Below, one piece after another: positions 34,801 through 46,329 of a DNA stretch of 64,000 bases (position 1 is the stretch's first letter; the number at the start of each line of letters is the position of its first letter). The translations under genes and the position numbers were made by a program. This stretch comes from Cordilura impudica (lineage: Eukaryota; Arthropoda; Insecta; Diptera; Scathophagidae). The DNA lies in the NCBI GenBank assembly GCA_963682025.1, contig OY821517.1:340614196-340678195 (forward strand), written 5' to 3'. The notes below the pieces were generated by a model. That model saw only the letters and a list, made by a program, of their open reading frames with translations. It was not told where the DNA came from and ran no database searches.

Positions 34801-35674
34801 TAATTTAGTAAAACTTAGTTCAGTTAAAATGAGTTTAGTTAAATTTAGTTTGAATAAACTTAGTTTAGTTAAACTAAATTTAGATTTTTTAACAGTTATA
34901 ACTTTCAAAATATTTGACTTAGGCCCAGTTTTTGAGATGTCAGTTAAACTTAGTTTAGTTAAACAGAGAATTAATTTTTTCAGACATGTCCAAATTCATA
35001 AAGGAATTGATGAATAAATTCTGGGTTTAACAAAACTATGTTTAACCGATATCTTAAAAACTGGGTCTTAAACCTTAATAATCGCAAGTTTAACTAACCA
35101 ATGTTTAATTGACAACCGAACAATTCGATGTTATGAATTTAAAATATTTAACTAAGAGTGCGTTTTTCAGCTGTAAGTTAAACTTAGTTTGATTAAACTC
35201 CAGTTTATAGCCCTTTATTCAAATATGTAGGTTAAAATTATAAAACCGAGCTTTAGGCATGTCAATTTAACTTAGTTTAGTTAAATTCATGATTTTTAAG
35301 GCTTTGGTCAAATAGTTTGAAAGTTATTGTTTAAAAAGTTTAACTGAACTAAGTTTAACTGAAATCCCAAAAAATCAGCCTATACCATTAAAAAACGTGA
35401 TTTTAACTAAATTATGTTTAATTGAAACTTCAAAAAGTCGATCTTACAAATTTTTACTATTTGACTAAAGAGATATAAAGTTGAGTTTAATAGAATTAAG
35501 ATTAACTGACAAAAAAATCGCTCTAGATCACTCTCAAAGAATTAAGACTTCTTAGGATTTCTGTCACTAGCAATATTAAAGAGCCACTTCTGGCCTGTCT
35601 TAAATAATCAACTTGTAGTAGCTATAAATTTAGTCCCTTTCTAACCTGAAATGTTCCTTTTTAAAAATCTTTAC
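31876..35674 (-). other. smash intron, 3.8 kb
   Basis: Donor GTAAAG at 35674, acceptor AG at 31877-31876. The phase matches (two bases left, one right). It is mostly the 15-bp minisatellite described separately. No further exon was seen. Confidence 0.85.
32165..35000. repeat. Minisatellite, unit about 15 bp (TTAGTTTAGTTAAAC)
   Basis: Long degenerate tandem array of TTAGTTTAGTTAAAC-like units, with scattered remnants to about 35345. Sub-blocks occur, such as TATTTAGTTGTAGTGTATTTAA repeated near 32520 and 32590. Because 15 is a multiple of 3, some stretches read through as pentapeptide repeats (SLVKF, SLVEL) at 33540-33731 and 34829-35017. These are by-products, not proteins. Confidence 0.92.
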
Positions 35675-37202
35675 CTTTTACGATCGCCAATGCCTTTACT
35701 TTGTACTCTCTCCGTCAGAGTTTGTATAATGGAATCTGGCAAAGGTTTACCATTTGCAGAGGAGTGCAAAGCTGAACCATTTGTCAAGTTATTAGCTGGA
35801 TGTAGTGGTGTAGCGTTCGAAGAAACCACTCGACGCTGTTGCTGATGCTGCTGTTCCACTAAACGTCTTTGTTCGGCTTCTTGAATCAACCAGTGATTAT
35901 TATGTTGATTATAATAAGTATCGGGCATAGATTTACGTTTCTGTTGATGGGCAGACATCCAAGCCGGATCATTGGCTAAATTGCTATCAAACGATTTACG
36001 TTGTTGCACTTGAACCCAACCGTCGGTGTATTTTGGTTTGGGAGTAGCACTTAAAGCATGCAAAGTATTGCGCGACATATTGCCGGGATATAAAGATTGT
36101 TGTGTTGCCGATAAGTTTGAATTGTTTGTTGCGGGGTTGTTCGGAGAAGTACTCAAATTTTGTACAGACTGATGATGATAGTTGGTATATATATGGGCTG
36201 AGCCGCGGGGAGCTGCATTAGGTGGTGGTGGCGGTGAAGCTATCTTCACCAAAGAGCCACCGAAATTTTGTGAATTCAACGAATGTCTTTGGCGTGACAC
36301 AAAATCGTTTTGTTCCAGCTGATCCCGAGTAGCAGTCAGGCCATTTGGGGCATTATTGACAGCCGTATTGACATGCATGGCACGCATGGGTTTGGATGGT
36401 GGTGCTGGAGGCAGAGCTTGTGACATCATACGTTTGGAAAACTCATTAATATCGGACATAGATTTGCGATAATCTGTTTCCATGTGATAATATTGTTGCT
36501 GTAAATTTGGAATGTTGGCATAAATTTGTTGTGTTTGTTGATGTTGATATTGTTTGGTATTATGCAATTGCTGTTGCTGTTGCTGTTGTTGCTGCATAGC
36601 ATGTGTCATTTTTTGATGATACATATCCATATTGTTTGGTGTTATTAGCGCTTCATCGCCCATAATTCCATTGTGTACAGTCATCGAACCCAGACCATTC
36701 AAATTCTGCAATGATCTGCGATTGGCTGACATTAACATTTTGGCGCCATGTTGCAATTCGCGACGTGCCATTGTTTCTCTCAACAATAAGTTTTCTCTTT
36801 GTCTCTTTAGTTCTTCTTGCTCGAATTGTAATAGTTCTCTTTCTACTCTCAGCACTTCTTCCTGTTCTCGGATTTTCTCCTCTATTGACATCATTTTAGC
36901 ATTTGCTGTGGCTGTAGCTTCGCTCAAAGATTGTGTAGCGGCTGCGGCCACTGTTGCCGATTCGGTCCATGATTCCGCCGAATTGCCTTTGACCGTTTGG
37001 AGGAGAGGTGTTGGTGCTACCGCTAGTAAACCATCGTTTTGGTACAAAAGGTCAGGTGTTTGTGTTGACAAGGCGCCCTGTGTTTGCAGTGTAAGCGGTG
37101 AGGTGGAATCATCATGCGTTTCATTCTCCTCCGATGAATTGGTGTAGTGTTCACTACTTTGACGGGAGTGATTTTCGGAAACACCAGAATCACGACTTTC
37201 AC
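35675..37202 (-). CDS. smash: smash/LMO7-family protein, central exon with coiled coil
   Basis: 1,528 bp, open throughout. The acceptor AATTTAG precedes 37202 and the donor is AG|GTAAAG at 35675/35674. It begins GESRDSGVSENHS, an acidic serine-rich stretch. It then has a strongly charged coiled coil (about residues 633-679 counted from the first residue of the 44391 exon; EEKIREQEEVLRVEREL and onward), polyQ/H-rich runs (QQQQQQQQQ near 36575), and short proline-rich stretches (APPSKP, SPPPPPNAAP). The end is LTERVQSKGIGDRKR. The coiled coil probably mediates self-association or partner binding, as in LMO7 relatives. No start codon is needed because it is an internal exon; the TTG at 37071 is not a start. 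Confidence 0.86.
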
Positions 37203-38136
37203 CTAAATTGATGGAAGAGAATGTGTTAGTTATGATGTTTGCAATAAATTTATTACAATAAGAAATTCCTCTTGAAAGATTTGCTCCTGCAAATAGAATT
37301 TCTATAGAAAGAAACTGAATTTTTCGTATAAAGTTTGAGGTTTTAATTTAATCCGATGCTCTAGCGAGGTAATATATTTAAGGAATACTCTAGATAAGCG
37401 AATATTTTTTGGTATCCGAAAATGCAACTACAGGTGGGTAAATACAAGTTTTAGCATGCGTATGGTTCTGATATTGGCTAAAGAGGCCATCATAAAAGTC
37501 ATATGTTTTCCCATTGGTTTAATTTTGGATACTGCGGTTTTCAAAACTTAAACGGGCCCTCTAATCGTCTTCATTCATTAGAAAGTAAACGTAAATTGGA
37601 CACGATTTTAGATCGCATTAACGCCGAGCTTCGAAGCTTAAATAGGTTTATTGATGGTTGGAAAATGAATTCTGAAATTGACATTGAAATTAATATAATT
37701 AATTGTAGTCTGTGCTAGGATAAATATTGAGCTTGATTGATTTTCATTTTTGAAATATTTATGTCCAAATGGAAGGTTCTGTCATCGCAGAGTAGAATAA
37801 TTTTATTCTGGATTCCCACGCATCACAAGCCGAAGGGACCTGAACCATATTATAATGGTAAATCGGCTTTTATTGGGGAGATTGGAAATACAGATTGAAA
37901 CAGATTGGAACAATTCAGATGGGATTAGACTATCGCAATTATTAATAACCACTTTTGCATACAAAATTAGTTTAAGTAAAGTTCAAGGATCAGAAGTATC
38001 AAAGTCGTCCTTATGAGACACAACAAATTTGACTAGGATGAAGAGACAACGAGACATATATCTTGAGAGTATGTTTTGCTCTTTGTAAGACAAATATTTC
38101 ATAGGGATATTCTAAATAAGGCTATTTTCTCCAGGT

Positions 38137-38533
38137 CATAAGATCCAAATTATCATACAGATTCCGGTCAAATTTGATTTTTGTGTGTTTTTATTACACT
38201 CATTAATTAGAAGTCCGAAAATATACTTTCTCTAGGAAAATTCTTAGTCATAGCCCCCATATAAAGCTGATTCCAGATCTTCACTTAAATCTATAAAAAA
38301 AAAAAAAAATCAAAAATATTGCACAGATTTTTCTCAAATTTGGTTTGTCTATATTCTTGTAGAAAATAAATGACTTTCCTAAATATGGTCAGGATCTGTT
38401 CACTTTTCGACGTAGTTTCTGCAGGCAAAAAAATTATGGATATTTTAATATCCAATAAGTTGCACCTGTAAACGCATGGTATAGGATATCGTATAGCTGG
38501 TCTAGATCGACTATAATTCTCTGATCTGTTTTA
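38137..38533 (+). mobile_element. DINE-1-like element, second type, 5' truncated
   Basis: Matches the 3' half of 51299-52069: TAAGATCCAAATTATCATA, CTTCACTTAAATCTAT, AACGCATGGTATAGG, GGTCTAGATCGACTATAATT and a TGATCTGTTTT terminus. It is followed within 20 bp by a 5'-truncated first-type element. Confidence 0.62.
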
Positions 38534-38547
38534 AATGAATTTAATTT

Positions 38548-39395
38548 TTTATATCAGTTAGTCATTCCGTTTGTAATGCGATTAAAAAAATGAATTTACG
38601 ACCCAAAATGGAATATTGTACATTCTTGATCCATATAACAAATTGAGACAATGTCCGTTTCTCCATCCGTCCGTCCGTCTGTCCGTTCTTTTTTCCTTCT
38701 GTCTGTTGAAATCACCCTCATTCAAAAAATTAACTATATATACGAGTATTTTAATTCTTTTAAATTTTATTAATTTTTAAAATTTATTAAATAATTTTTA
38801 AATTTATTTTTTTATAATTTATTTTGATAATATTTAATAAAAATTTGTTTACGTTTTTAAATTTATTAATTTTTTTGAGTTCATTTACAATTGTTTAAAT
38901 TCATTTAAAATTGTTTAAATTTATTTAAAAATTTTTGAAAATTTATTTGAAAATTTTTTTTAATTATTTAAAATTTTTTTAAATTTTCGTCATTTCTTTT
39001 AAATTTTCTTACATTTTTTATTTTTCTTAATTTTTAAAATTTTTTTTTATTTTAAAATTTTTTTACTTATTTTATATATACTAAAATACATTTAAATTAA
39101 AATATTTTTTTTTTTTAAGTCATACTTTTTTTTTAAATTATTTATATTTTTAATAACTTTTGTTTAATCTATTTAAATTTTTGAAAAACATTATTTGTTA
39201 TAAAGCATACTGGACATCCGACTACACTGGCCTGTTTTCATTTTCAAACCATCAGTATAAACTAAGATCTCAGCCCTCTCTATGACAAAGTCTGTTACCT
39301 AGTTTTCCCTAGAAGGTATAAGGATACATAAACTTAAAACCCAGGTGGAGGCTGTCAAAAATTCGGCATAGCCGAATATAACACTCCAACCAGTT
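38548..39395 (+). mobile_element. DINE-1-like element, first type, expanded by AT-rich DNA
   Basis: Begins within the family (CAGTTAGTCATTCCGTTTG), has the GTCY tract (38655-38685), then 0.4 kb of A/T-only DNA. It ends with CCCAGGTGGAGGC, TTCGGCATAGCCGAA and AACACTCCAACCAGTTTT. The ATACCCT hairpin is lost. Confidence 0.6.
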
Positions 39396-42370
39396 TTTTT
39401 TTAAAGATATTAATTTTTTTAAAATATATTTTAGTTCTTTTAATCTTTTTTTATTTTTTATTTTATTAAATAATTTTTAAATTTATAATTTTTTTTATAA
39501 TTCATTTTGATAAAAATTCATAAAAATTTGTTTTATTTTTTATTTTCTACGTTTTTTTTTAAGCAAATGAACTTAAATTTTTTTAAATTTTATTTTAAAA
39601 TTTTTAAATTATTTATTTTTTTTGTAATTTTTACATTTTTAAAAATTTTCCTATTTTTTTTAAATTTTCTTTATTTTATTTGAAATTTTCTTTATTTTAT
39701 TTAAAATTAGCTTTTTTTAAAATTAATTATATATTTTTTAAATTTATATTTTATATAATTTTTTAAAATGTATTTAATTTTTTGAAAAACACAACATTTG
39801 GTAGGAAGTCTAAGAGATATCTGAATACCTTGTCCCTGATTTCACGTTCAAAATGAGATTTCAATCCTGTCAATGACAGAGTCTGTTGCCTGGTTTTCCC
39901 TGGAAAGTATTTTCAATGTAAAACTTCGCCCAAAATTCGTCATAGCCGAATATAACAGTCATACTTTTTTTTGAGATATTATTTTTTTTTAAATATATTT
40001 TAATTCTCTTAAACTTCGTTTATTTTTTTAATTTATTAAATAATTTAAAAATTTTTTTTTGTACAATATATTTTTATTTTATTTCATATAAATATATTTC
40101 CGTTTTTAAGTTTATTAATTTTTTTTTAATGCATTTAAAGTTGTTTAAATGCAGTAAAATTGTTTTCAATTTTATTTAGATTCATAATTTTTTTAATTTT
40201 TTTTAAATTTTTTAAGTTTCTTAATTTTTTTTAAATTTTTTTAAATCTTTTTGAGTTTATGAAAATGTATTTATTTTTAAATTTATTTTTTTTTTTAAAT
40301 TTATTTTGATAAAATTTCATAAAAATTTGTTTCCGTTTCATAATTTATTAAGGTTTTTTTAAGTTCATTTAAAATTGTTTAAATTCAGTTACATTTTCCT
40401 TAAATTTTATTTAAAGTTTTTTTTATATATTTCTAATTTTTTAAAAAGTTTCTTAATTTTTTTTATTTTCTTTAATTTTTTGAGATAATTGAAAATGTTT
40501 TTATTTTTAAATTTATTTATTTTTTTAAAATTTGCTTTTGATAAAATTTCATAAAACTTTGTTTTCGTTTCTTAATTTATTAAGTTCATTTAAAATTGTT
40601 TAAATTCAGTTACATTTATTTTAAATTTTATTTAAAGTTTTTATATTTTTCTAATTTTTTAAAAAGTTTCTTAATTTTTTTATTTTCTTTAATTTTTTGA
40701 GATAATTGAAAATGTATTTATTTTTAAATTTATTTATTTTTTTAAAATTTGTTTTGATAAAATTTGATAACAACTTGTTTTCGTTTTTAAATTTATTAAG
40801 TTTTGTTTACGATCATTTAAAATTGTTTAAATTCGCTTAAAGTTTTTAGAAATTTTAATAAAAATATTTTAATTTTTTTAATTTTTTTTTAATTTTCTTT
40901 AAATTTTTTTAAAAATTTTCCTATATTTTTTTTAATTTTCTTTAATTTTAAGTTCATTTAAAATTGTTTAAGTTCACTTAAAATTTTTGATATTTTATTT
41001 AAAAATTTTTAAATTTTATTTGAAAATTTTTAAATTTAAAATTTTTTTTTTATATTTTATTTTTTAAACATATTAATATTTATTAAAATTTTTTTAAAAT
41101 TTTATTTAATTTATTAAATATTTTTAAAATTTTTTTATGTTTTTATTAATTTTTTTTTAAATCTATTTAAATTCTTGAAAAACAACTAAATTTTTTAGGA
41201 AGTCCACCCTGTCCCTGTTTTCATTTTCAAACCATCAATATAAACCGAGATTTCAGTCCTGTTTATGACAGAGTCTTGTGCCTGGTTTTCCCTGGAAGGT
41301 ATTTTCAATGCAAAATTTCGCCCAAAATTCGTCATGGTTGATATATAATTATTTGTTCGATATATAATCGATTTCCCGTCAATCCAAAAACAGACTTAAT
41401 CAATGATAGTGTCAAAAATTTGGCATAGGCGAGTATAACACTCTTGTTTGTTTTTTAAAGCTATTTTTGTTTTTTTTTTTTTTTAAATATATTTTAATTC
41501 TTTTAAACTTTTTTTATTTTTTTAAATTTATACGTAATTTTTTAATTTATTTATATATTTATAATTTATTTTGATAAAATTTCATAAAAATTTGTTTTCG
41601 TTTTTAAATTTATTTTTTTTAAGTACATTTAAAATAGTTCAAATTGACTTAAACATTTTTTTTAAATTTTATTCAAAATTTTAAAAATTTTAAATTTTTT
41701 TTAATTTTCTTAAATTTAATTTTTTTTTAATTTTCTTAATATTTTTTAGTTTTTTTTTTTTTTGATTTGATTAAAATGTATTTTTAAATTTATTTATTTT
41801 TTTATAATTTATTTTGGTAAAATATCATAAATTTTTTTAAGTTAATTTAAAATTAATTTAATTTAATTCATTTAACATTTTTTGAAATTTTAATAATTTA
41901 AAATTTTTTTCCAATTTTCTTTAAATTTTTTAAAATTTTCTTAATTTTTTTTTAATTTACTTTGATTTTAAGTTAATTTAAAATTGTTTAAATTCACTTA
42001 AAATAATTGATTTTTTTGTTAAAAAATTTTAAAATTTTATTTAAAAACTTAATTTAAAATTTTTTTTTAAATTTTCTAGATTTTTTTAAGATTTTTAAAT
42101 TTTTGTTTAATTTTCCTTATTTTTTTACTTTGATTTAAATTTTATATTTTTTTTAAATATATTAAAATATATTTAATTTTTTTTTTTTAAATTTATTAAA
42201 TATTTTTCAAAATTTATTTATATTTTAAATAATTTATTTTAAATCTATTTAAATTCTTCCCTACTTTCATCTTCAAACCATCAGTATAAACTGAGATTTC
42301 GGTCCGGTCTGGAAAGTATTTTGAATGCAAAATTTCGCACAAAATTCGTCCGAAAACAGATTAAGTCAAA
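38740..42370. repeat. AT-rich block with repeated DINE-1-like 3' ends
   Basis: Almost pure A/T sequence (TTTAAATTTTTTT and TTGATAAAATTTCATAAAAA motifs). A tandem repeat of about 220 bp lies at about 40240-40930 (TTGATAAAATTTCATAAA, TTAAATTCAGTTACATTT, GAGATAATTGAAAATG). Punctuating segments containing CCTGGTTTTCCCTGGAA and ATTCGTCATAGCCGAATATA, or degraded versions, recur at about 39290-39385, 39830-39960, 41200-41450 and 42260-42370. This suggests amplification of a larger unit containing a DINE-1-like 3' end. Non-coding. Confidence 0.75.
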
Positions 42371-42806
42371 GATACAATAAACTTAGGAAGTCTATTTCAA
42401 TTAAAATCGTTTCGCTGAGCTAAATTTTTGTTAAAATTAACAATGGCAAAGTCTAAATAATTATACCAAAGAAGTTAAAGATTCTTAACATTAAAATCGT
42501 GACTTTTAAAAATTTAAATCGTTGCACTTAAGAAGCCAAAATATTTTTTAACACACTTTAGTATTAATTTCCAAACAACAGTCGCTATAAGCTTGGAAGA
42601 GACGACAGCAAAGAGGAGACCAGAAAATTATCACATTTGTTTTGTAATCTTTTCTTTTTTCCACAGTCTATATGTAAAAGGGTAATATTTCTCACCCTTA
42701 ACCTTTTAAGAACACTACACTAAACGGATTACAAAACGTAAATGGAAATAGAAAAAAATTATAAAATAAAAACTAAATAAATGCAAGAAAAATAAAATAG
42801 AATTAC

Positions 42807-44391
42807 CTGTATCGGAACTATCACAAAGACCGGCCTTCAAATAAAGCTGCTTCTCCAAGCGACGCTCCTCTTGCAATAACTGAGCCATATCGGGTGGTGG
42901 GGCCACCGTCAATTCCAAATAGGACTCATCATCGTCCAAAGAAGAACCTTCAATACCCAAAAAACTAGAACGTTTATTGCGCAACTCTTTCTTAATGCGG
43001 CGAGTTGAGTTCATGCGTTTAATGGGTGGCGAAAGCTGATCTTGTGACAAATGATGCTGACTATGGTTGTTAGCGTTGTTGTTGTTGTTGTTAATGTTCT
43101 TATGATGTTGTATTTGATGACGCGACAAAGTCTCATAAGTATTATCCGATGACCAAGTATCGGTATGACAACTACTGTCGACATCATCAAATAGCGGAGG
43201 ACTTTCCACCGGTGGTGGTGGTGGCTTCTCTTTGGGTGGTTGTAAAGTTGGCATGCTGCCACCAGTTGACAAATCACCATTTAACGAGCCATTAAAGAAT
43301 ATCTCAATATTCTCATACACTGGTACTGGTCTCAAATGTTTCGGAGCATCATAATAGGGTTCGTTAGATTTTGGTACTTGATAATAGGGTTCAGGCATTA
43401 AATCAGTCATGATTTCCTTGCTATGGGGGGGTAAATTGTTGTCTTCTTCTTCTTCTTCTATTCTTCGTTCTACTTCGTGCTCTCCCACGTCCTGGCTTTC
43501 GGTTGATTTATGTTTGATGGGCTGTTTCTGGTCATTGTTAATAGTTAAGGTTTCTTTGAATAGAGTTGTTTTTGGCAAAGAAGACAAATCACAACTAATG
43601 TTGTTGTTTTTGTTGTTGTTGCTAAGTAAATTATTTGTTGGTGTTGTAGCTGTTGTTGTTATTGTTGTATTAGCAAAAGCATTTGTTAACTCAACTACAT
43701 TATTGTTGTTATTAATTGAACAGTTGTTGTTACGGTTAATTTGACTAATTTTTAATTGATTAGATAAATTTTGTATTGATTTTTGAATTTGATTATGATT
43801 TGGATTTTGATTTTGATTACTGTTATTGTTATTGTTACTATTAAATTGTGATTTAATTTGATTTTGATTTGATTCATTTACTAATTTCTGTTGTTTTTGT
43901 TGTTGATTATTATCAATTTGATTACTGATCATACTTGGAATGAGTTGTGCTTCGCGTTCAATCATAATCGAAGATGTTATTGCTGAAGTTTTGCCTGCAT
44001 TCAAAGCAACATCTACTTCTTGCATAGATGTTGTTGAGATAATATTCTCATAAATGGGCTCTTTAGAGATTTCTTCCTCAGATTTCTCCGTAATAGCCGC
44101 TACTGTAAAAGTTTCGTCCAGTTTTAATTTTTCACATTTTTCTTCATCGGTTTTATTCAGTAAAATTTCCACTACATGCGGTTGATCTTCTCCAGCGTCT
44201 TGTTGTTGTTCGGTAAAAATTAAATTGTTAGTTGTAGTATTACTGGATGGGACAGTTATTGGATACAAAGTCTCTGGCTGTTGTTGTGGCAGCTGCTGCT
44301 GCTGTGGCTGTGGCTGTAGCGGCTGCTGCTGTTGTTGTGGTTTTGTCTCTTTGTCAATTGCTTCCAGCGCCAATTCCAGAGCTTCGTTGAT
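42807..44391 (-). CDS. smash: smash/LMO7-family protein, long Q/N-rich exon (upstream part)
   Basis: 1,585 bp. The donor ACAG|GTAAT lies at 42807/42806; the likely acceptor ACAAAAG sits just before 44391 (frame starts INEALELALEAID). The reading frame is open about 105 bp further upstream, but that part is AT-rich and intron-like. It encodes polyQ/P (about residues 17-40), acidic and long Asn/Gln-rich disordered regions, and tyrosine motifs PIYENI (Y about 114), PYYQVP, PYYDAP, PVYENI (about 335-360) and NTYETL (about 418). PPPPP lies near 389 and a charged helix (LLQEERRLEKQL) just before the exon end. The tyrosines resemble SH2 or Src-kinase sites; fly Smash is reported to be a Src42A target. 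The protein's true N-terminus lies upstream and was not found. Confidence 0.8.
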
Positions 44392-45020
44392 CTTTTGTTT
44401 TATAATCAATTTTAATTTGTTTAATTTTTTAGCGCAATTTAGCAAAGCCAATATTATTTTAAGGCGCACAGCATTTGAGCAGCGGATTATTTTTTAGAGA
44501 GAGAGAGAGCAAAAAATTTTAGCATGAAATAAGAAAAAAGAGACACAGATGATTAAACAAAAAATTAATAAAGTTTCATATCAATAATTATTTAATAACA
44601 AATAAATCATTCAATAGTTAGTAAATGCTGATTATTATAAAGATATATATATTTATATGTTTTTTTAAATAAAATGATTACATTTTTAAACAGAATCACA
44701 AGCAAACAAACAAATAAAAAAAATCATATTAATTGAACAGAACAGAACAGAGCAGAGCTGTGTCATTGATATGTTTTTTTTTTAAACAAACAAAAATTTG
44801 TTGATTCTCTGTTGAATTGACAAACAAATACGTTTATTAATCAGGAAACTGAGCAACTGTTGACAATACACAAGAATTTGCTAGCACACAAACAGGACGA
44901 TAAAACTTAAATAATAAATAAACATTTTTATTGAACAGAAAGATCATGCAAAAAACAAAAAAAAAACAAAAAAACAAACATCAACAATACAAAATATAAT
45001 ATAAACAAAAGCCATTTGTA
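44392..45020 (-). other. Upstream intron or 5' DNA of smash, proximal part
   Basis: AT-rich, with an (AG)n tract at about 44496-44509 and A-runs. No exon or promoter was recognised. The whole of 44392-64000 contains no further recognisable smash exon, so the first exons are probably farther away or too short to see. Confidence 0.5.
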
Positions 45021-45024
45021 TTTT

Positions 45025-45380
45025 GATGTGTAAACATCTATACGCGCAGGGGGGTAAATTTCTATTTCACAATATAATCACAAAAACAGCGTAACTCATA
45101 TCGGTATGAGCTGAAGCAGATAACGCTGTGTGACTTATTGGTGAAAAAATTATGATATAAAATTGTTTTTTTATGCCACTTTTTTAAAAGCGTCATCTAT
45201 GTGTCACTTATATACGTTTATGTTAGGATATTTTTAACATTTTACAGCAAACGGTTGTTGAATTAGCTGAAACAGTTTTTGCTATAAGTGATTTTAAAAA
45301 ATGACATAATAAAATCTTTAATTACTAGATGTTTACACATCTTCCCTGTGATCGGACTCACATGATTTTTTTTAACGGTT
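45025..45380. mobile_element. Foldback element with GATGTGTAAACATCTA ends
   Basis: The left end GATGTGTAAACATCTA (45026) and right end TAGATGTTTACACATC (45329) are inverted; the right side continues into CTGTGATCGGACTCACA. The same end pieces recur inverted at 48855-48905 (TGTGTGAGTCCGATCACAG, GATGTGTAAATATCTACAC) and 49690-49735. It is a small multicopy family within 5 kb. Target duplication and superfamily were not determined. Confidence 0.6.
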
Positions 45381-46329
45381 TCACATCGGCCGCATGAACT
45401 CTTAGTCCTTGAAATTCACAGCTCAAGATATTCACGGAACATTTTAGTCCTTGAAATGACTTTTCTACAGGATTAAAATGTTCTTCGAAAAAGTTTATTG
45501 TGAAATTTCAACTACAACTAATTTAGGACCAAAGGATTATTTGCGCCGTTATTCCAACTCATTTTGCATAGTGTTGGCCACAAAAATTTATAAAACTTTA
45601 GAATACCCTAATTTTGTTTTGTTGAACAGTGTAGTAAAAATTTAATTTTATTTTATTTGAAATTTTTTAATAAACAACTTTTTTCCACATGAGGCTGCGG
45701 GGGAACTCTGCAGTTAAACTCCGATTAGCCTGAAATGTCACATATAATATTTTTGAAATCTTTTTTCACAAATACTACTTAATTTACATAGTTTTGATTC
45801 CTGTAAATTTTAATTTCAGATTCTTGTTTTAAGAAAAAAAAAAAAATTCTTAAGTGTTTATTTTTATTTATGTCCTCAGCAGTTTCAAGCAATAAAGGTG
45901 TATAGTTTTTGAACGGTGAGCGGTAGAGAAAAAGAAAGTTTACTCATAGGAAAATATACCATCCGAAAACAGAATTGTAATCATAGTGAACCCGAAATTC
46001 GATTATTAGCATCATCGCAATTCGGTTGGTAATAAATTCGTTAGCCAAAATGAATTTGCGTGTGTACTAGACTGGTCGCAAAATTTTTTTATTTTTTATT
46101 TATTAACCAACACTCAGAGGATGCCCCCTATAGTTGAAGTGCATTGTGTTGATCTCAGGAAAATAGGTTATGGGAAGGAGGAGAGAGGAAGTAGTGTTTG
46201 TGGATATTTGACTTAAATTTTATTAGATTATAACTGTCAGGAAAGATCTCTGCGGGGAGTTTATTCCACAAGCGGCTAGTTTGACTGATAAACGAATTCT
46301 CTCTATAATGCGTTGTGCAGTCAACTGGA
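45381..46329. other. AT-rich spacer and possible 3' tail of the retrotransposon
   Basis: No gene. The right part (about 46100-46329) is less AT-rich and may be the 3' non-coding end of the minus-strand retrotransposon that follows. Confidence 0.45.

Larger units (their letters stand above)
37203..42806 (-). other. smash intron, 5.6 kb
   Basis: Donor GTAAT at 42806, acceptor AG at 37204-37203. Phase matches (one base left, two right, giving DTG/ESRDSG). It carries DINE-1-like pieces and a long AT-rich region. A 71-codon plus-strand frame at 37503-37718 (containing ELRSLNRFIDGWKM) is faintly like part of a reverse transcriptase, but it is too short to call. Confidence 0.82.

Noticed and set aside
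33540..35017. SLVKF-type repeat proteins
   Set aside because: By-product of a 15-bp intronic minisatellite, with no start context or conserved domain.
36632..37147. 171-codon plus-strand frame, and those at 43409-43744 and 44225-44497
   Set aside because: They are antisense shadows of smash exons; the cysteine, leucine and valine runs mirror CAG/CAA-rich coding sequence on the other strand.
37503..37718. Possible reverse-transcriptase fragment or extra exon
   Set aside because: Only 71 codons, no catalytic motif, no suitable minus-strand splice sites and wrong strand for smash.
44392..44469. Extension of the smash exon up to 44469 with a GTG start
   Set aside because: The stretch has intron-like composition, no ATG, and a stop just upstream. 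The acceptor at 44391 fits better, though the true 5' border needs transcript data.
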